64,000 nucleotides of DNA from contig NC_088305.1 in NCBI RefSeq assembly GCF_032854445.1, forward strand, positions 14,743,717 through 14,807,716. The letters run 5' to 3'. A program made the translations under genes and the position numbers. This DNA comes from Liolophura sinensis. Lineage: Eukaryota; Mollusca; Polyplacophora; Chitonida; Chitonidae. The notes under the pieces were generated by a model, which worked only from the letters and a program-made list of their open reading frames with translations, was not told the DNA's origin and searched no databases. This document shows positions 53,301 to 59,112 of this stretch, piece after piece. Numbering within the stretch: the stretch's first letter is position 1; each line of letters begins with the position of its first letter.

Positions 53301-54278
53301 TTTTAAGTTGGTTTTAAGTTGGCGTTTATAAATACACATTAACTATAATGTCTGACACTGAAGACCAAACCAGGTTCAGCACCAAGGTCCACTACCTCAA
53401 AAATGATACGCCACCCCATTGTAGCTCTTCTGATGTCTATGGCGTGTTCTACAAACGTAAAATTTACATACATACCGTAATGTATGTGTCGTATAAATGA
53501 AATATTTTTGAGAACGGCGTAAAAGGCCAATCAACTAAATAAATATGATGTATGGGGTCCAACATCATAAGATTATCGTTAGAATTGTTCTCCACTGCAT
53601 ATTATAAAAGACTAAAACACATTAACATGAAGTATACGTTAGATGAAAGACTATTAAATATTGTCCGGAAAAATGGTTGTAGACGCCAGCATGAGAGCCA
53701 CGCCCGCGCTGTTTTGCAGTCACCAGCATAAGAGTTACGCCCGCACCCTGTTGCAGTCACCAGCATAATGGTTATGCTGTATACTTTCTAGTCTAGTAAA
53801 ATGCATTTAAAACTTTGGATTCTACTATGGCCTTTTACGACGATATTGGGACCGGTGATGTCACGTCAGTTTTGTGTCACTTGACACACATAGATTGCTA
53901 TATTTCACCATTCAAAATGCATCTTCAATTAGAGCTATGAATACATTCAACAGATGGACCCTTTTTCAAGCTATTTTTCTGGACTATTTCAAGCCAAAAA
54001 TATTGCTGTGACGTCACTGAAAGCCTCTGGGTTCCTACAGAGCACCATAGAAAGCTATGCTTTAAATGTATTTTAGTCAGACTAGAGTCCGGTGGAAACC
54101 CACGAACATCCGTCGGTTGCTCTCACAAAATTCACATGTACGGCCGAGGACGAATTAGGACAATAACCCAGTTTGTCAACAAAGGTATCTTCACTAGTTA
54201 AGTGAAACATCATTATATATAGTTACCTTTCAAGGCGATGGTTAGGAGAATAGCGGGATATATGTACAGCTTGTACAT
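22944..54278 (-). CDS. Nicotinic acetylcholine receptor alpha-type subunit, nine coding exons
   Basis: Subunit of a pentameric acetylcholine-gated cation channel in the plasma membrane. Coding exons: 54278-54227, 47622-47477, 37073-37029, 32994-32885, 30539-30001, 29323-29133, 25033-24935, 23529-23422, 23357-22944; total 1704 nt, 567 residues plus stop. Every intron starts GT and ends AG, and codon phase is kept at each join. Landmarks: signal peptide at about 1-24; agonist-site aromatics Trp90, Tyr116, Trp173, Tyr214, Tyr221; Cys-loop Cys152-Cys166; vicinal Cys216-Cys217, which define an alpha subunit; TM1 about 235-257; TM2 about 264-285 beginning with GEK and ending VAEN, the cation-selective pattern; TM3 about 299-319; TM4 about 525-543. 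The 45-bp and 110-bp third and fourth exons match the usual animal nAChR gene layout. Identity to the alpha7-like class is inferred. The two loop exons (7 and 8) are the least certain part. Confidence 0.93.
23422..23529 (-). CDS. nAChR exon 8, TM3-TM4 loop (possible cassette exon)
   Basis: 108 bp between AATTACAG and GAG|GTAATG, open in phase 0 at both ends. It starts ICRYDKLAILMKWREAVNPS and ends DCSQMNSLE. It lies only 64 bp upstream of the last exon, so that intron is very short (23358-23421). The length divisible by three would keep the reading frame if skipped. It has no recognisable domain. An RNA read across either junction would settle it. Confidence 0.66.
24091..24241 (+). mobile_element. 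SINE family 1 fragment in the nAChR loop region
   Basis: Has GCTCATGCTAGCTGCC, GCATCCTGCGGGTGGTCGTG and GTCGTATAAGTGAAAT. Both ends are damaged. It lies in the intron between loop exons 7 and 8. Confidence 0.85.
24935..25033 (-). CDS. nAChR exon 7, TM3-TM4 loop (possible cassette exon)
   Basis: 99 bp between TATTCACAG and AGACAG|GTTTGT, open in phase 0 at both ends. It reads FTPGYMDKSKSYMKFK and continues to GHGDLETGCSRASRQ. The composition (basic, Ser, Met-Lys rich) fits an intracellular loop. The call rests on splice sites, phase and position. The loop is poorly conserved, so no family motif confirms it. Length divisible by three allows inclusion or skipping. Confidence 0.68.
25455..25770 (+). 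repeat. About 80-bp tandem repeat, four units, nAChR intron 6
   Basis: Units share TGCTGACTGACAGACAAACA followed by GCCACTCAGTTATCA and AGCTGTTAACG, with spacings of about 83, 77 and 80 bp. The last unit is split by a SINE insertion. Confidence 0.85.
25783..26007 (-). mobile_element. SINE family 1 with target-site duplication, internal deletion
   Basis: A 14-bp duplication flanks it: CCTTATGACATTGA at 25769-25782 and CCTTATGACTTTGA at 26008-26021. The head TGAGCCACGGAGGCC is complete; about 70 bp of the body are missing. Confidence 0.95.
26021..26153 (+). mobile_element. SINE family 1, 3' fragment, head-to-head with the previous SINE
   Basis: Diverged body (AACCTGCGGATAGCC) and tail with (AAAT)n, opposite in orientation to 25783-26007. 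Confidence 0.8.
26712..26905 (-). mobile_element. SINE family 1, inverted, truncated
   Basis: (TTTA)n, then GTTTTACGCCGTACTCAAG, GGCGACCAGCATTATG, and ending near GAACTGG. The head is missing. Confidence 0.92.
28180..28330 (+). repeat. Dispersed repeat related to 6510-6600
   Basis: Contains GGGTGAAGGAAACTGGAGTA, AGAAAACCACCGACTT and AACTTTAACACGTGTGACGC. A similar block lies at 6510-6600 (AACTTTCCCACATGAGACGC). Both are non-coding. Confidence 0.55.
29133..29323 (-). CDS. nAChR exon 6: TM3 and start of the cytoplasmic loop
   Basis: 191 bp, from TTCCATTTCAG to ACG|GTACGT. Encodes residues 298-361: LYYGITICIVSFATGFTVLT (TM3), then NIHHKGVRGREVPEYVKK and an FGFLAKILCL helix typical of the post-TM3 segment. 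It ends in four threonines in phase 0. An open plus-strand frame here is a shadow of this exon. Confidence 0.95.
29655..29750 (-). mobile_element. SINE family 1 tail fragment
   Basis: GATTGGTGTTTTACGCTGTA, then GGCGGCCAGCATCATTAGG. Short and diverged, in nAChR intron 5. Confidence 0.8.
30001..30539 (-). CDS. nAChR exon 5: Cys-loop, loop B, loop C, TM1 and TM2
   Basis: 539 bp between TTTCATTTCAG and ATAG|GTGAGT. It encodes residues 118-298: Cys-loop Cys152-Cys166 around a YFPFDEQ core, SWTYDG (loop B), YSCCLEPYPD (loop C with vicinal cysteines), TM1, then GEKVTMGITTLLSMTVFMML (TM2 pore helix). Related vertebrate genes split this region over several exons, so this exon looks fused. The frame stays open for a few codons beyond the donor site, but those are intronic. 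Confidence 0.97.
30954..31217 (+). repeat. 33-bp minisatellite, eight copies, nAChR intron 4
   Basis: Nearly perfect repeats of TTTTACCAAGGTACAG plus TTCAGTACAATGAACCA. The plus frame reads MNHFTKVQFST; both minus frames are also open. The high uniformity points to recent expansion. Confidence 0.96.
31223..31413 (+). mobile_element. SINE family 1, 5' truncated, inserted at the end of the 33-bp array
   Basis: Target duplication TGAACTATTTTG (31211-31222) and TGAAATATTTTG (31414-31425). The first copy is the last, altered unit of the array. Confidence 0.93.
32406..32611 (+). mobile_element. SINE family 1 with target-site duplication, internal deletions
   Basis: The 14-bp duplication is TATTGTAATTATTG (32392-32405) and TATTGTGATTATTG (32612-32625). 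The head reads GGCCTCCGTGGCTCAG. Confidence 0.94.
32885..32994 (-). CDS. nAChR exon 4: binding loops D and A
   Basis: 110 bp, the canonical size for this exon. It starts AWIDENLKWDP (loop D, Trp90) and ends WKPDVLLYN (loop A, Trp109 to Tyr116). CACCAG precedes it and AACAA|GTGAGT follows. The split AA is completed to Asn by the first base of exon 5, giving YNNAD across the junction. Confidence 0.96.
33080..34585. other. nAChR intron 3, left part, no feature seen
   Basis: AT-rich. Overlapping minus frames at 34069-34383 lack any domain. GAATACACTTTGGCACAG occurs at 34446-34463 and again at the start of the SINE at 34600-34617, so the first may be a SINE-2 head fragment. Confidence 0.45.
34596..34979 (+). 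mobile_element. tRNA-headed SINE, family 2, near full length
   Basis: The head has GCACAGTTGGTAGAGCG (A box) and GGATCAATCC (B box). The body has GCTTGGCGTTCAGCATGAAG and the tail TTGTTGAGTACGACGTTAAAC plus (ACTC)n. A 10-bp duplication ATTATGATGT lies at 34586-34595 and 34980-34989. Confidence 0.93.
35000..36026. other. nAChR intron 3, middle part, no feature seen
   Basis: AT-rich sequence with short chance frames only. Confidence 0.5.
36040..36285 (+). mobile_element. SINE family 1, 5' end truncated at insertion
   Basis: Target duplication TATTCTGCTGAAG (36027-36039) and TATTCTGCTTAAG (36286-36298) abuts a head missing its first ~20 bp. Truncation therefore happened at integration. Confidence 0.95.
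36690..36888 (+). mobile_element. SINE family 1, 5' truncated
   Basis: Target duplication TGGGTTCAACA (36679-36689) and TGGGCTCAACA (36889-36899). It starts at the CCAATGCGGTCGCTGTGAG region. Confidence 0.93.
37029..37073 (-). CDS. nAChR exon 3 (45-bp micro-exon)
   Basis: Reads DEKNQILTTNCWLNQ, with TTTTTTAG upstream and CAG|GTAAGT downstream. The 45-bp length and phase 0-0 are those of the classical third nAChR exon. It is too short for an ordinary ORF scan. It was found by extending the receptor sequence between exons 2 and 4. Confidence 0.95.
37100..38290. other. nAChR intron 2, left part
   Basis: No exon supported. An 88-codon minus frame at 37498-37764 has a balanced composition but no ATG, no clear splice borders and no family. 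It is not annotated as a gene. Confidence 0.45.
38390..38850 (+). repeat. Degenerate ~61-bp repeat
   Basis: Four diverged units around TGACAACCACCAAACCACAG, separated by TTTGAGCTTGACCTC. Confidence 0.55.
38851..39996. other. nAChR intron 2, no feature seen
   Basis: Short chance frames only. Confidence 0.5.
40011..40269 (+). mobile_element. SINE family 1 with target-site duplication
   Basis: Duplication CTAACCTCGGGCG (39997-40009) and CTAACCCCGGGCG (40270-40282). Full head GGGGCCTCCGCGGCTCAG, body and (AAAT)n tail, with a short internal deletion. Confidence 0.95.
40420..40650 (-). mobile_element. SINE family 1, inverted, diverged
   Basis: Tail complement GTGTTTTACACGCTACTCATG and GAGCCGGATTTGAACTCACA. 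Tail-to-tail with 40011-40269. Confidence 0.9.
40660..42714. other. nAChR intron 2, middle part
   Basis: No exon supported. 41620-41730 looks like a very old dispersed repeat (AATATTTCACTAAAATACGA, TAAACTCGAATC). 42046-42130 shares a stretch with the inverse of about 56140-56170 (CCCTGTAAAGCG). Confidence 0.4.
42728..42872 (+). mobile_element. SINE family 1, 3' half
   Basis: Perfect 13-bp duplication AATATGAAGAACC at 42715-42727 and 42873-42885. 5' truncated at integration. Confidence 0.95.
43107..43284 (-). mobile_element. SINE family 1, inverted, 5' truncated
   Basis: Target duplication ATTCTATTCTTTA (43094-43106) and ATTCTATTCATTA (43285-43297). Tail-to-tail with 42728-42872. Confidence 0.93.
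44401..44540 (-). mobile_element. SINE family 1, inverted, 5' truncated
   Basis: Perfect 12-bp duplication TAAATGTAGAAT at 44389-44400 and 44541-44552. Confidence 0.95.
44560..46060. other. nAChR intron 2, right part, no feature seen
   Basis: Two unsupported open frames (44795-45052 and 45350-45556, plus) with no domain. Confidence 0.5.
46072..46976 (+). repeat. 24-bp minisatellite, about 38 copies, nAChR intron 2
   Basis: The unit is GTTATCCAGAGACACAAACAGTCC with small changes. The plus frame reads RYPETQTV and the minus frame DNGLFVSL, giving 199- and 262-codon frames. No start context, signal or splice site; it lies inside an intron of the opposite strand's gene. Confidence 0.96.
47150..47205 (+). 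repeat. Microsatellite (CATA)n / (TG)n
   Basis: GTGTGTATGTACATACATAC followed by ATACATATATACATAC. Confidence 0.85.
47477..47622 (-). CDS. nAChR exon 2: start of the ligand-binding domain
   Basis: 146 bp, bounded by TTTTGCAG and GTG|GTAAGT. It encodes residues 18-66, including EYRLVRDL, YDKRIRPSRN and NVTFGLALAQIIDV, which are the N-terminal helix and first beta strands of nAChR subunits. NAS and NVT are possible N-glycosylation sites. It enters one base into a codon and leaves in phase 0, matching exons 1 and 3. Confidence 0.96.
48430..50070 (+). repeat. 38-bp / 67-bp satellite, nAChR intron 1
   Basis: The basic unit is about 38 bp (GGACATGATGGGCCAGTG plus TAAATATGGTGAATATGTGT). The central 48780-49500 part uses a composite of about 67 bp with GGTGGGGCAGTGTAAACATG. 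Blocks within it are themselves duplicated (about 49060-49270 and 49300-49500). Minus-strand frames of up to 441 codons arise because the unit lacks stops in all three frames. Confidence 0.96.
50074..50322 (-). mobile_element. SINE family 1, inverted, joined to the 38-bp satellite
   Basis: Long (TTTA)n run, full body, ending at CATTACGCTGC within the head. It marks the right end of the satellite. Confidence 0.93.
50740..51160. promoter_or_regulatory. CG-richer, CCAAT-rich intronic segment (tentative)
   Basis: This stretch in nAChR intron 1 is richer in CG than its surroundings. It carries several CCAAT motifs (near 51038, 51058) and CCAATAACGTCA near 51094, and no repeat. It may be an intronic regulatory element or an alternative promoter. 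There is no direct proof. Confidence 0.25.
51649..51782 (+). mobile_element. SINE family 1, 3' half
   Basis: Possible short duplication AATCTCAGCT (51639-51648) and AATCTCCGCT (51783-51792). Tail GACGTAAAACACCAATCAG. Confidence 0.85.
51800..53670. other. nAChR intron 1, right part
   Basis: No exon supported. 53480-53545 is a short family-1 SINE tail (GTCGTATAAATGAAATATTT). The rest is AT-rich unique sequence. Confidence 0.45.
53680..53775 (-). repeat. Small array of the 57.5-kb satellite, inverted
   Basis: About 2.5 units of CCAGCATAAGAGTTACGCCC and GTTGCAGTCA, the reverse complement of the unit at 57490-58290. Confidence 0.75.
54085..54150 (-). mobile_element. SINE family 1 body fragment
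   Basis: GGTGGAAACCCACGAACATCC then TACGGCCGAGG, about 80 bp downstream of exon 1 in the transcript's sense. A matching tail piece lies at 55127-55168 on the plus strand. Confidence 0.65.
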
Positions 54279-54316
54279 GGCTACCACCTCCTGTGCCGCT
54301 CGTGTCACTCATCAGC
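54227..54316 (-). CDS. nAChR exon 1: end of 5' UTR and signal peptide
   Basis: The coding part is 54278-54227 and reads MYKLYIYPAILLTIALK plus one base, ending in AAAG|GTAACT. A polypyrimidine tract and GCAG lie just upstream at 54317-54320, so this exon is probably preceded by a spliced non-coding exon that I could not place. The ATG at 54278 is chosen because a stop codon lies upstream in frame and GCC precedes the ATG. Another ATG at 54312 in a different frame opens a short overlapping uORF. The signal peptide's hydrophobic core continues into exon 2 (VIMVF). Confidence 0.82.
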
Positions 54317-55346
54317 CTGCAAAGAAAAAAAAATGAACAAAATCCAATTACTGATTTCCTCATAATCTGACGCTATATCAAACCATCACTGCCACAGCAG
54401 CCTAGGGATATAGGTTATAGAAAGGACAGGCGGTATAATAAACCAACCAGAGCGATGACAGGTCATTCGTAACTAAGGGCCTGCAAAAAGGTTCTCATTT
54501 TGTTTTCTTTTATTTATTTTTTTATTTTTTTTTATTATTTTTTTTGTTTTGGCTTGGTGGGGGGGTGTTGTCTTTATTGACGTGGTGGAAGCCGGGTGAT
54601 GCCATAACCGATTCTAACTTGTGAATGCATAATGAGCCATGGCTCAAAGCAATTCAAAATATCTACAAACCGTTTGAAAAGGAAAATACTATTATAGACA
54701 GTGCCTCCTTTTGGTATTTATTTCAGTTAAGTGAAAAATTCAATATTTAATCAACGGCTAACTCAAGGCGTTTGTTGCGAGCATTATCAAAACGACAGCA
54801 GTATGTGAGGCTAATATCTTATCATAATGACCTAAGGTAAGATATTTGTCCTGCAACTGTTTAAGACGTAAGTAATGTTTGTTTCGAGAAATCCACATTA
54901 AAACCCAACAGTGTTTTTAAATAACAAAATCGATGAAAATCGGTAGCGAATGGGACAGAAGAACCCGAGCACAACAGATAGGAAAGCCGGGCACAGTAGA
55001 CAATATAGCCGGGAACAGTAGACAAGAGAGCCCGGGCACAACAGACAAGAGAACCCTGGCACAACAGACAAGACGTCAAGTGTTTGATGGAAGAAAACTG
55101 GGCATTGCTCTCAGAAAACTTCAGTACCTTGAGTACGGCGTATGAACCAGTCAAATATATAAATAAATACTACTTTTTCTTGATGGTAGACGTTAATAAT
55201 TCTAACTTAAACACCTTAGGACAGACCAGATTTGTTGATTTACTGAAGTCTTGACCAGTTTATAGGTATACGACTAAAATACCACATGGCAGACATGGTA
55301 CGGTTTTATCGATAGTAAAATGTAAAATGGCTTTAAATGCAGAACT
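54317..55346. other. 5' side of nAChR exon 1, no exon placed
   Basis: A T-rich run at 54500-54550 and a GGGCACA(A/G)CAGACAAGA-type short repeat at 54960-55075. No promoter or upstream exon could be recognised. Confidence 0.4.
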
Positions 55347-55654
55347 CATCAAACCAGGATCAATCCTGGGACGACTCACACCTAAGACCCGAAAAGACGA
55401 AGTTGTAACGTCCTCGCTTGGCGTTCAGCATGAAGGGGATAGTGCAACCACTGGTTGACCCGTATCAGTATAATGGCTCGGGCTGGTCAGCTTACTTGCC
55501 TTCGATAAGCCGTTTCAGTGAAGCATCACTTTATAAAAGACAGGCGAAAATCCGTTCTGCAACATTACAACATTACATCCACTCTGAGGACTACTTCGCC
55601 GTAATATGACAGAAATTGTTGCGTACGACGTTAAACCTCAAGAACTCACTCACT
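55347..55654 (+). mobile_element. SINE family 2, head truncated
   Basis: Starts near the B box (GGATCAATCC). Body GCTTGGCGTTCAGCATGAAG and tail GTACGACGTTAAAC plus ACTCACTC. About 85% like the copy at 34596-34979 by eye. Confidence 0.92.
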
Positions 55655-55659
55655 CGAAA

Positions 55660-56650
55660 ACATGAAATGTCAGAAATGCAATTCCTGGGTATCAAGTATC
55701 AAGTAAGGTGTGTTCGTATATCTCTTGTTATATTTCGTGTTATACTCATTATACGTAGTTAACTGGTATTCGATTTTCTCACTGGAAATGTCAACCGAAA
55801 CCTGCAGTGCACTGTTTATTGCATATCTTTCTTTGCAGAAGATACCTTGGTACAATTATCAAGTTAAAGCCATGGAAAGACCATCTAATCTCTGTGTCGT
55901 TGGTTTACCAACAGTCAGCCGAAATGGAAGTTCCGTCAATAATTTTAAACGACCTTTAACTCAACCCACCAAAGAAATGGGAAAGTATAAATTGCCAAAT
56001 TAGGACAGAATCACACAAAGAGTAGCAGTAACCAGTTTTTCATAGACGCAATAAATCTGTCAGACGAATTAATGAAATCAGTATCCTAACCGTGTGTCAG
56101 GTTTGTATGTAAATTTCGGTTTCGAGATGCACAGTGACGTCCCTTTGCGACGTGACGTCGTCGCTTTACAGGGGTCGAATGATATATAAAATATAGAAAG
56201 CTGATGAAAAGATCACTAGATTTATCTCCTGAATTGTGATCTTGGGTCGGATTGGTATTGAGCATTGAAAAAATAATCATGTTCTGTTGATAGTTTTATC
56301 TAAACTCGACTGAGTACTACCATGTTAAAGGATTAAAAAATTATCCATAGTGTGCCGTAAAGCGGCCACGTCATTGTGCACTGGGACGCCAACCTGTTGT
56401 CGTAATGACATAATTCGAAATCTCAGGATTAAAAAGTTGCCCTCCCATGCTCTGTATGAAACAAGCTTCAACACCACATAAGATATATTTGTAAAGTACC
56501 TGGATATTGCAAGCAGCTAGTTTGGCTGTTCTCTTTCAAGATAATCCCCCTGGTCTACCATGAGACGCAGCTGTCACCCCTGAAATGTTGCCGTGTGAAG
56601 GTAGCCAATCAGAGAGGACACACCGATACTGGGGTGATTGAATTAGGCTC
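55660..56650. other. Upstream intergenic stretch, no gene
   Basis: A 97-codon plus frame at 55710-56003 has no domain. Nothing else seen. Confidence 0.4.
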
Positions 56651-56659
56651 TTAAACGCG

Positions 56660-56850
56660 CTGAGGTCGTTTGCACAGAGGGGCCGTAAGCCTAAGTTGAT
56701 TGTAAATCCCTACGATCACGGTCGTAGCCTTAGCTAACAATATACCCCTCCCCCTCCTAACATGAATAGATCGTAAGCTACGATAGTTGTAACTTACGAT
56801 CAGAAATTACAATCGGGTCGACACTGTTGTAAATATTTACAATCGCCAAA
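56660..56850. repeat. TTACGATC-rich palindromic segment
   Basis: A perfect 9-bp inverted repeat GATCGTAAG (56769-56777) and CTTACGATC (56793-56801), with more CTACGATC/TTGTAA motifs around it. Related motifs recur at about 57320-57345. Confidence 0.5.
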
Positions 56851-57039
56851 AAATTAACGTTACACACAAATACTTGCTTTAGGTGCACTCTTGGTTATTA
56901 CCGTTCGACTCGGTTTGCAAAGATGTGCAATGTAATTGTCTCAAAAAGATGATCCGATCATTTTTCACATGTTGTTGTTAGCTGCTGAATCATTACGATG
57001 TAGCGCTCTTTTCAAAATGAGGCGGGTGGGGGGGAGGGG

Positions 57040-57245
57040 GGGGGGCTCCGTGGCTCAGTTGGTCAGGGCGCTAGCGCATCGTAATGACCCAGGAGCCTCT
57101 CAACAATGCGGTCCCTGTGAGTTCAAGTCCAGTTCATGCTGGCTCCCTCTCCGACCGTACGTGGGAACGCCTGCCAGCAGCCTGCGGATGGTTGCGGGTA
57201 TTCCTCAGTGCGGCGTAAAACACCAATGAAATAAATAAATAAATT
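57040..57245 (+). mobile_element. SINE family 1, internal deletion
   Basis: Head CTCCGTGGCTCAGTTGGTCA, body, then a jump from GCGGATGGTTGCGGG to the GTGCGGCGTAAAACACC tail. A G-rich run precedes it. Confidence 0.92.
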
Positions 57246-57349
57246 TAAAAATGAAGACAAGAAAAGTTATTGACTGGTACATTATCCTTATACACAAACC
57301 ACCTACGAGTCAAATTTTGGCTTACGATCGCGATTGTAACGTCTGCATC

Positions 57350-57460
57350 AACGTATGGATGGTCGTGGATTTCCCCAGAGTTCTGACCGATTTCCTACAG
57401 TAAAAGTATTGGCCGCCTTATTACGGCGTAAAGCAAAAGTTAACTAACTATATAAATACT
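57350..57460 (+). mobile_element. SINE family 1, degraded 3' part
   Basis: GGATGGTCGTGGATTTCCCC and GGCCGCCTTATTACGGCG, strongly diverged. Confidence 0.7.
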
Positions 57461-57489
57461 GGTGTAATATCATCGCCACTGTGGGGTTA

Positions 57490-58290
57490 GTATTTAATAG
57501 ATGACACAGTGCGAGAGTAGCTCTTATGCATGTGACTGCAACACAGTGCGGGCGTAACACTTCTGCTGGTATCTGCAACACAGTGCGGGCGTAACCCTTC
57601 TGCTGATGTCTGCAACACAATGCGGGCGTAACCCTTTTGCTGGTGTCTGCAACACAGTGTGCGTGTAGCTCTCATGCTGGTGTCTGTAACACAGCGTGGG
57701 TGTAGCTCTCATGCTGGTGTCTGTAACACAGTGTGCGTGTAGCTCTCATGCTGGTGTCTGTAACACAGTGTGCGTGTAGCTCTCATGCTGGTGTCTGTAA
57801 CACAGTGCCGATGTAATCCTTATGCTCCATGGTGTCTGTAACTCAGTGTCGGTGTATCTGATATGCTGCATAGTGTCTGTAACACAGTGCGAGTATAACC
57901 TTCATGCTGTGTGGTGACTGCAACAGTGTAGCTCTTATACTGTATGGTGTCTTTAACACAGTTCGAGTGTAGCTCTAATGCTGTGTGGTGTTTGTAACAC
58001 AGTTTAGGTGAACCCCTATGGTGTGAGGTGTCTGTAACACGGTAACGGCTTCGCTCTTATGCTTTGTGGTGTTTGTAACACAGTTTAGGTGAGCCCTATG
58101 GTGTGTGTGGTGTCTGTAACACGGTAACGGCTTCGCTCTTATGCTGTGTGGTGTCTGTAACACAGAGCCGATGTAGCTCTCATGCCGTGTGGTGTCTGTA
58201 ACACAGCGTAGGCGTGGCCCCTATTCTGTGTGGTGTCTGTAACACTGTGACGGCTTCGCTATTGTGCTGTGTGGTGTCCGTAACACAGTG
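57490..58290 (+). repeat. 37-38-bp satellite upstream of the nAChR gene
   Basis: About 20 units of GTGTAGCTCTCATGCTGG and TGTCTGTAACACAGTGTG. The left part is uniform, the right part more diverged, with a longer doubled unit (about 57970-58140). Minus frames over it are chance. Confidence 0.94.
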
Positions 58291-58850
58291 CCGAACACAG
58301 ATATGCTGATCTATGGCATTGATGGATACGTCTGTTTAGCGAGCGCTCATCACGTATATTTAGTGAAGCTACGATTCCCATCAGACACGGTTCAGAGCTG
58401 GGAATACTGTTATAATGATACGTTCAGGATGGGAAGAAATATGTTCTGTAGTTTCGGTTTTCAATATTTTTTGTCACCGCTAACGAGCTGCTGTCTCGGA
58501 ACAGCTGTTTGTCTTACTCCGTGTTTTCCACTTTTTTTACCTGCGTTTCCAGAAGAGTCGTTACCACAGAAATCCCATGAGTCTCGTTCGGGATATTAAC
58601 GCAGTCGTGCTCTAGATTATAACGGCTCCTTATGACTTTATGCTTATTGCTGTATCAAAAGTTGAAGCTGGCGCCATACTCAGTCTATGTAGACGCAAAT
58701 CTGATCTGTAGGGGCTAGGGGTTGGGTAATAGCCGATGTCAAATTGCAACATCAACCATACACTCCCACCTCACATTAGTGAATAGTATAAGGACATAAG
58801 GAAAGCAAGTGGAAGACAATGAAAATCCAATAAAACCGTAAGGCACTTAT
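58291..58850. other. Upstream intergenic stretch, no gene
   Basis: A 111-codon plus frame (58264-58599) begins inside the satellite and has no domain or exon borders. Confidence 0.4.
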
Positions 58851-58852
58851 TT

Positions 58853-59112
58853 CTTATATTTATTTATTTATTTGATTGGTGTTTTACGCCGTACTCAAGA
58901 ATATTTCACTTATACGACGGCGGTCAGCTTTATGGTGGGAGGAAACCGGGCACAGCCCGGGGGATACCCACGACTATCTGCAGGCTGCTGACAGACCTTC
59001 TCACTTACGACAGGAGAGGAAGCCAGCATGAGCTGGACTTGAACTCACAGGGACCGCATTGTTGAGAGTCTTCTGGGCCATTACGCTGCACTAGTGCGCT
59101 AACCAACTGAAG
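58853..59112 (-). mobile_element. SINE family 1, inverted, near full length
   Basis: (TTTA)n, GTTTTACGCCGTACTCAAG, GAGCTGGACTTGAACTCACA, and head TAGTGCGCTAACCAACTGA; it lacks only the first bases. Confidence 0.94.
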
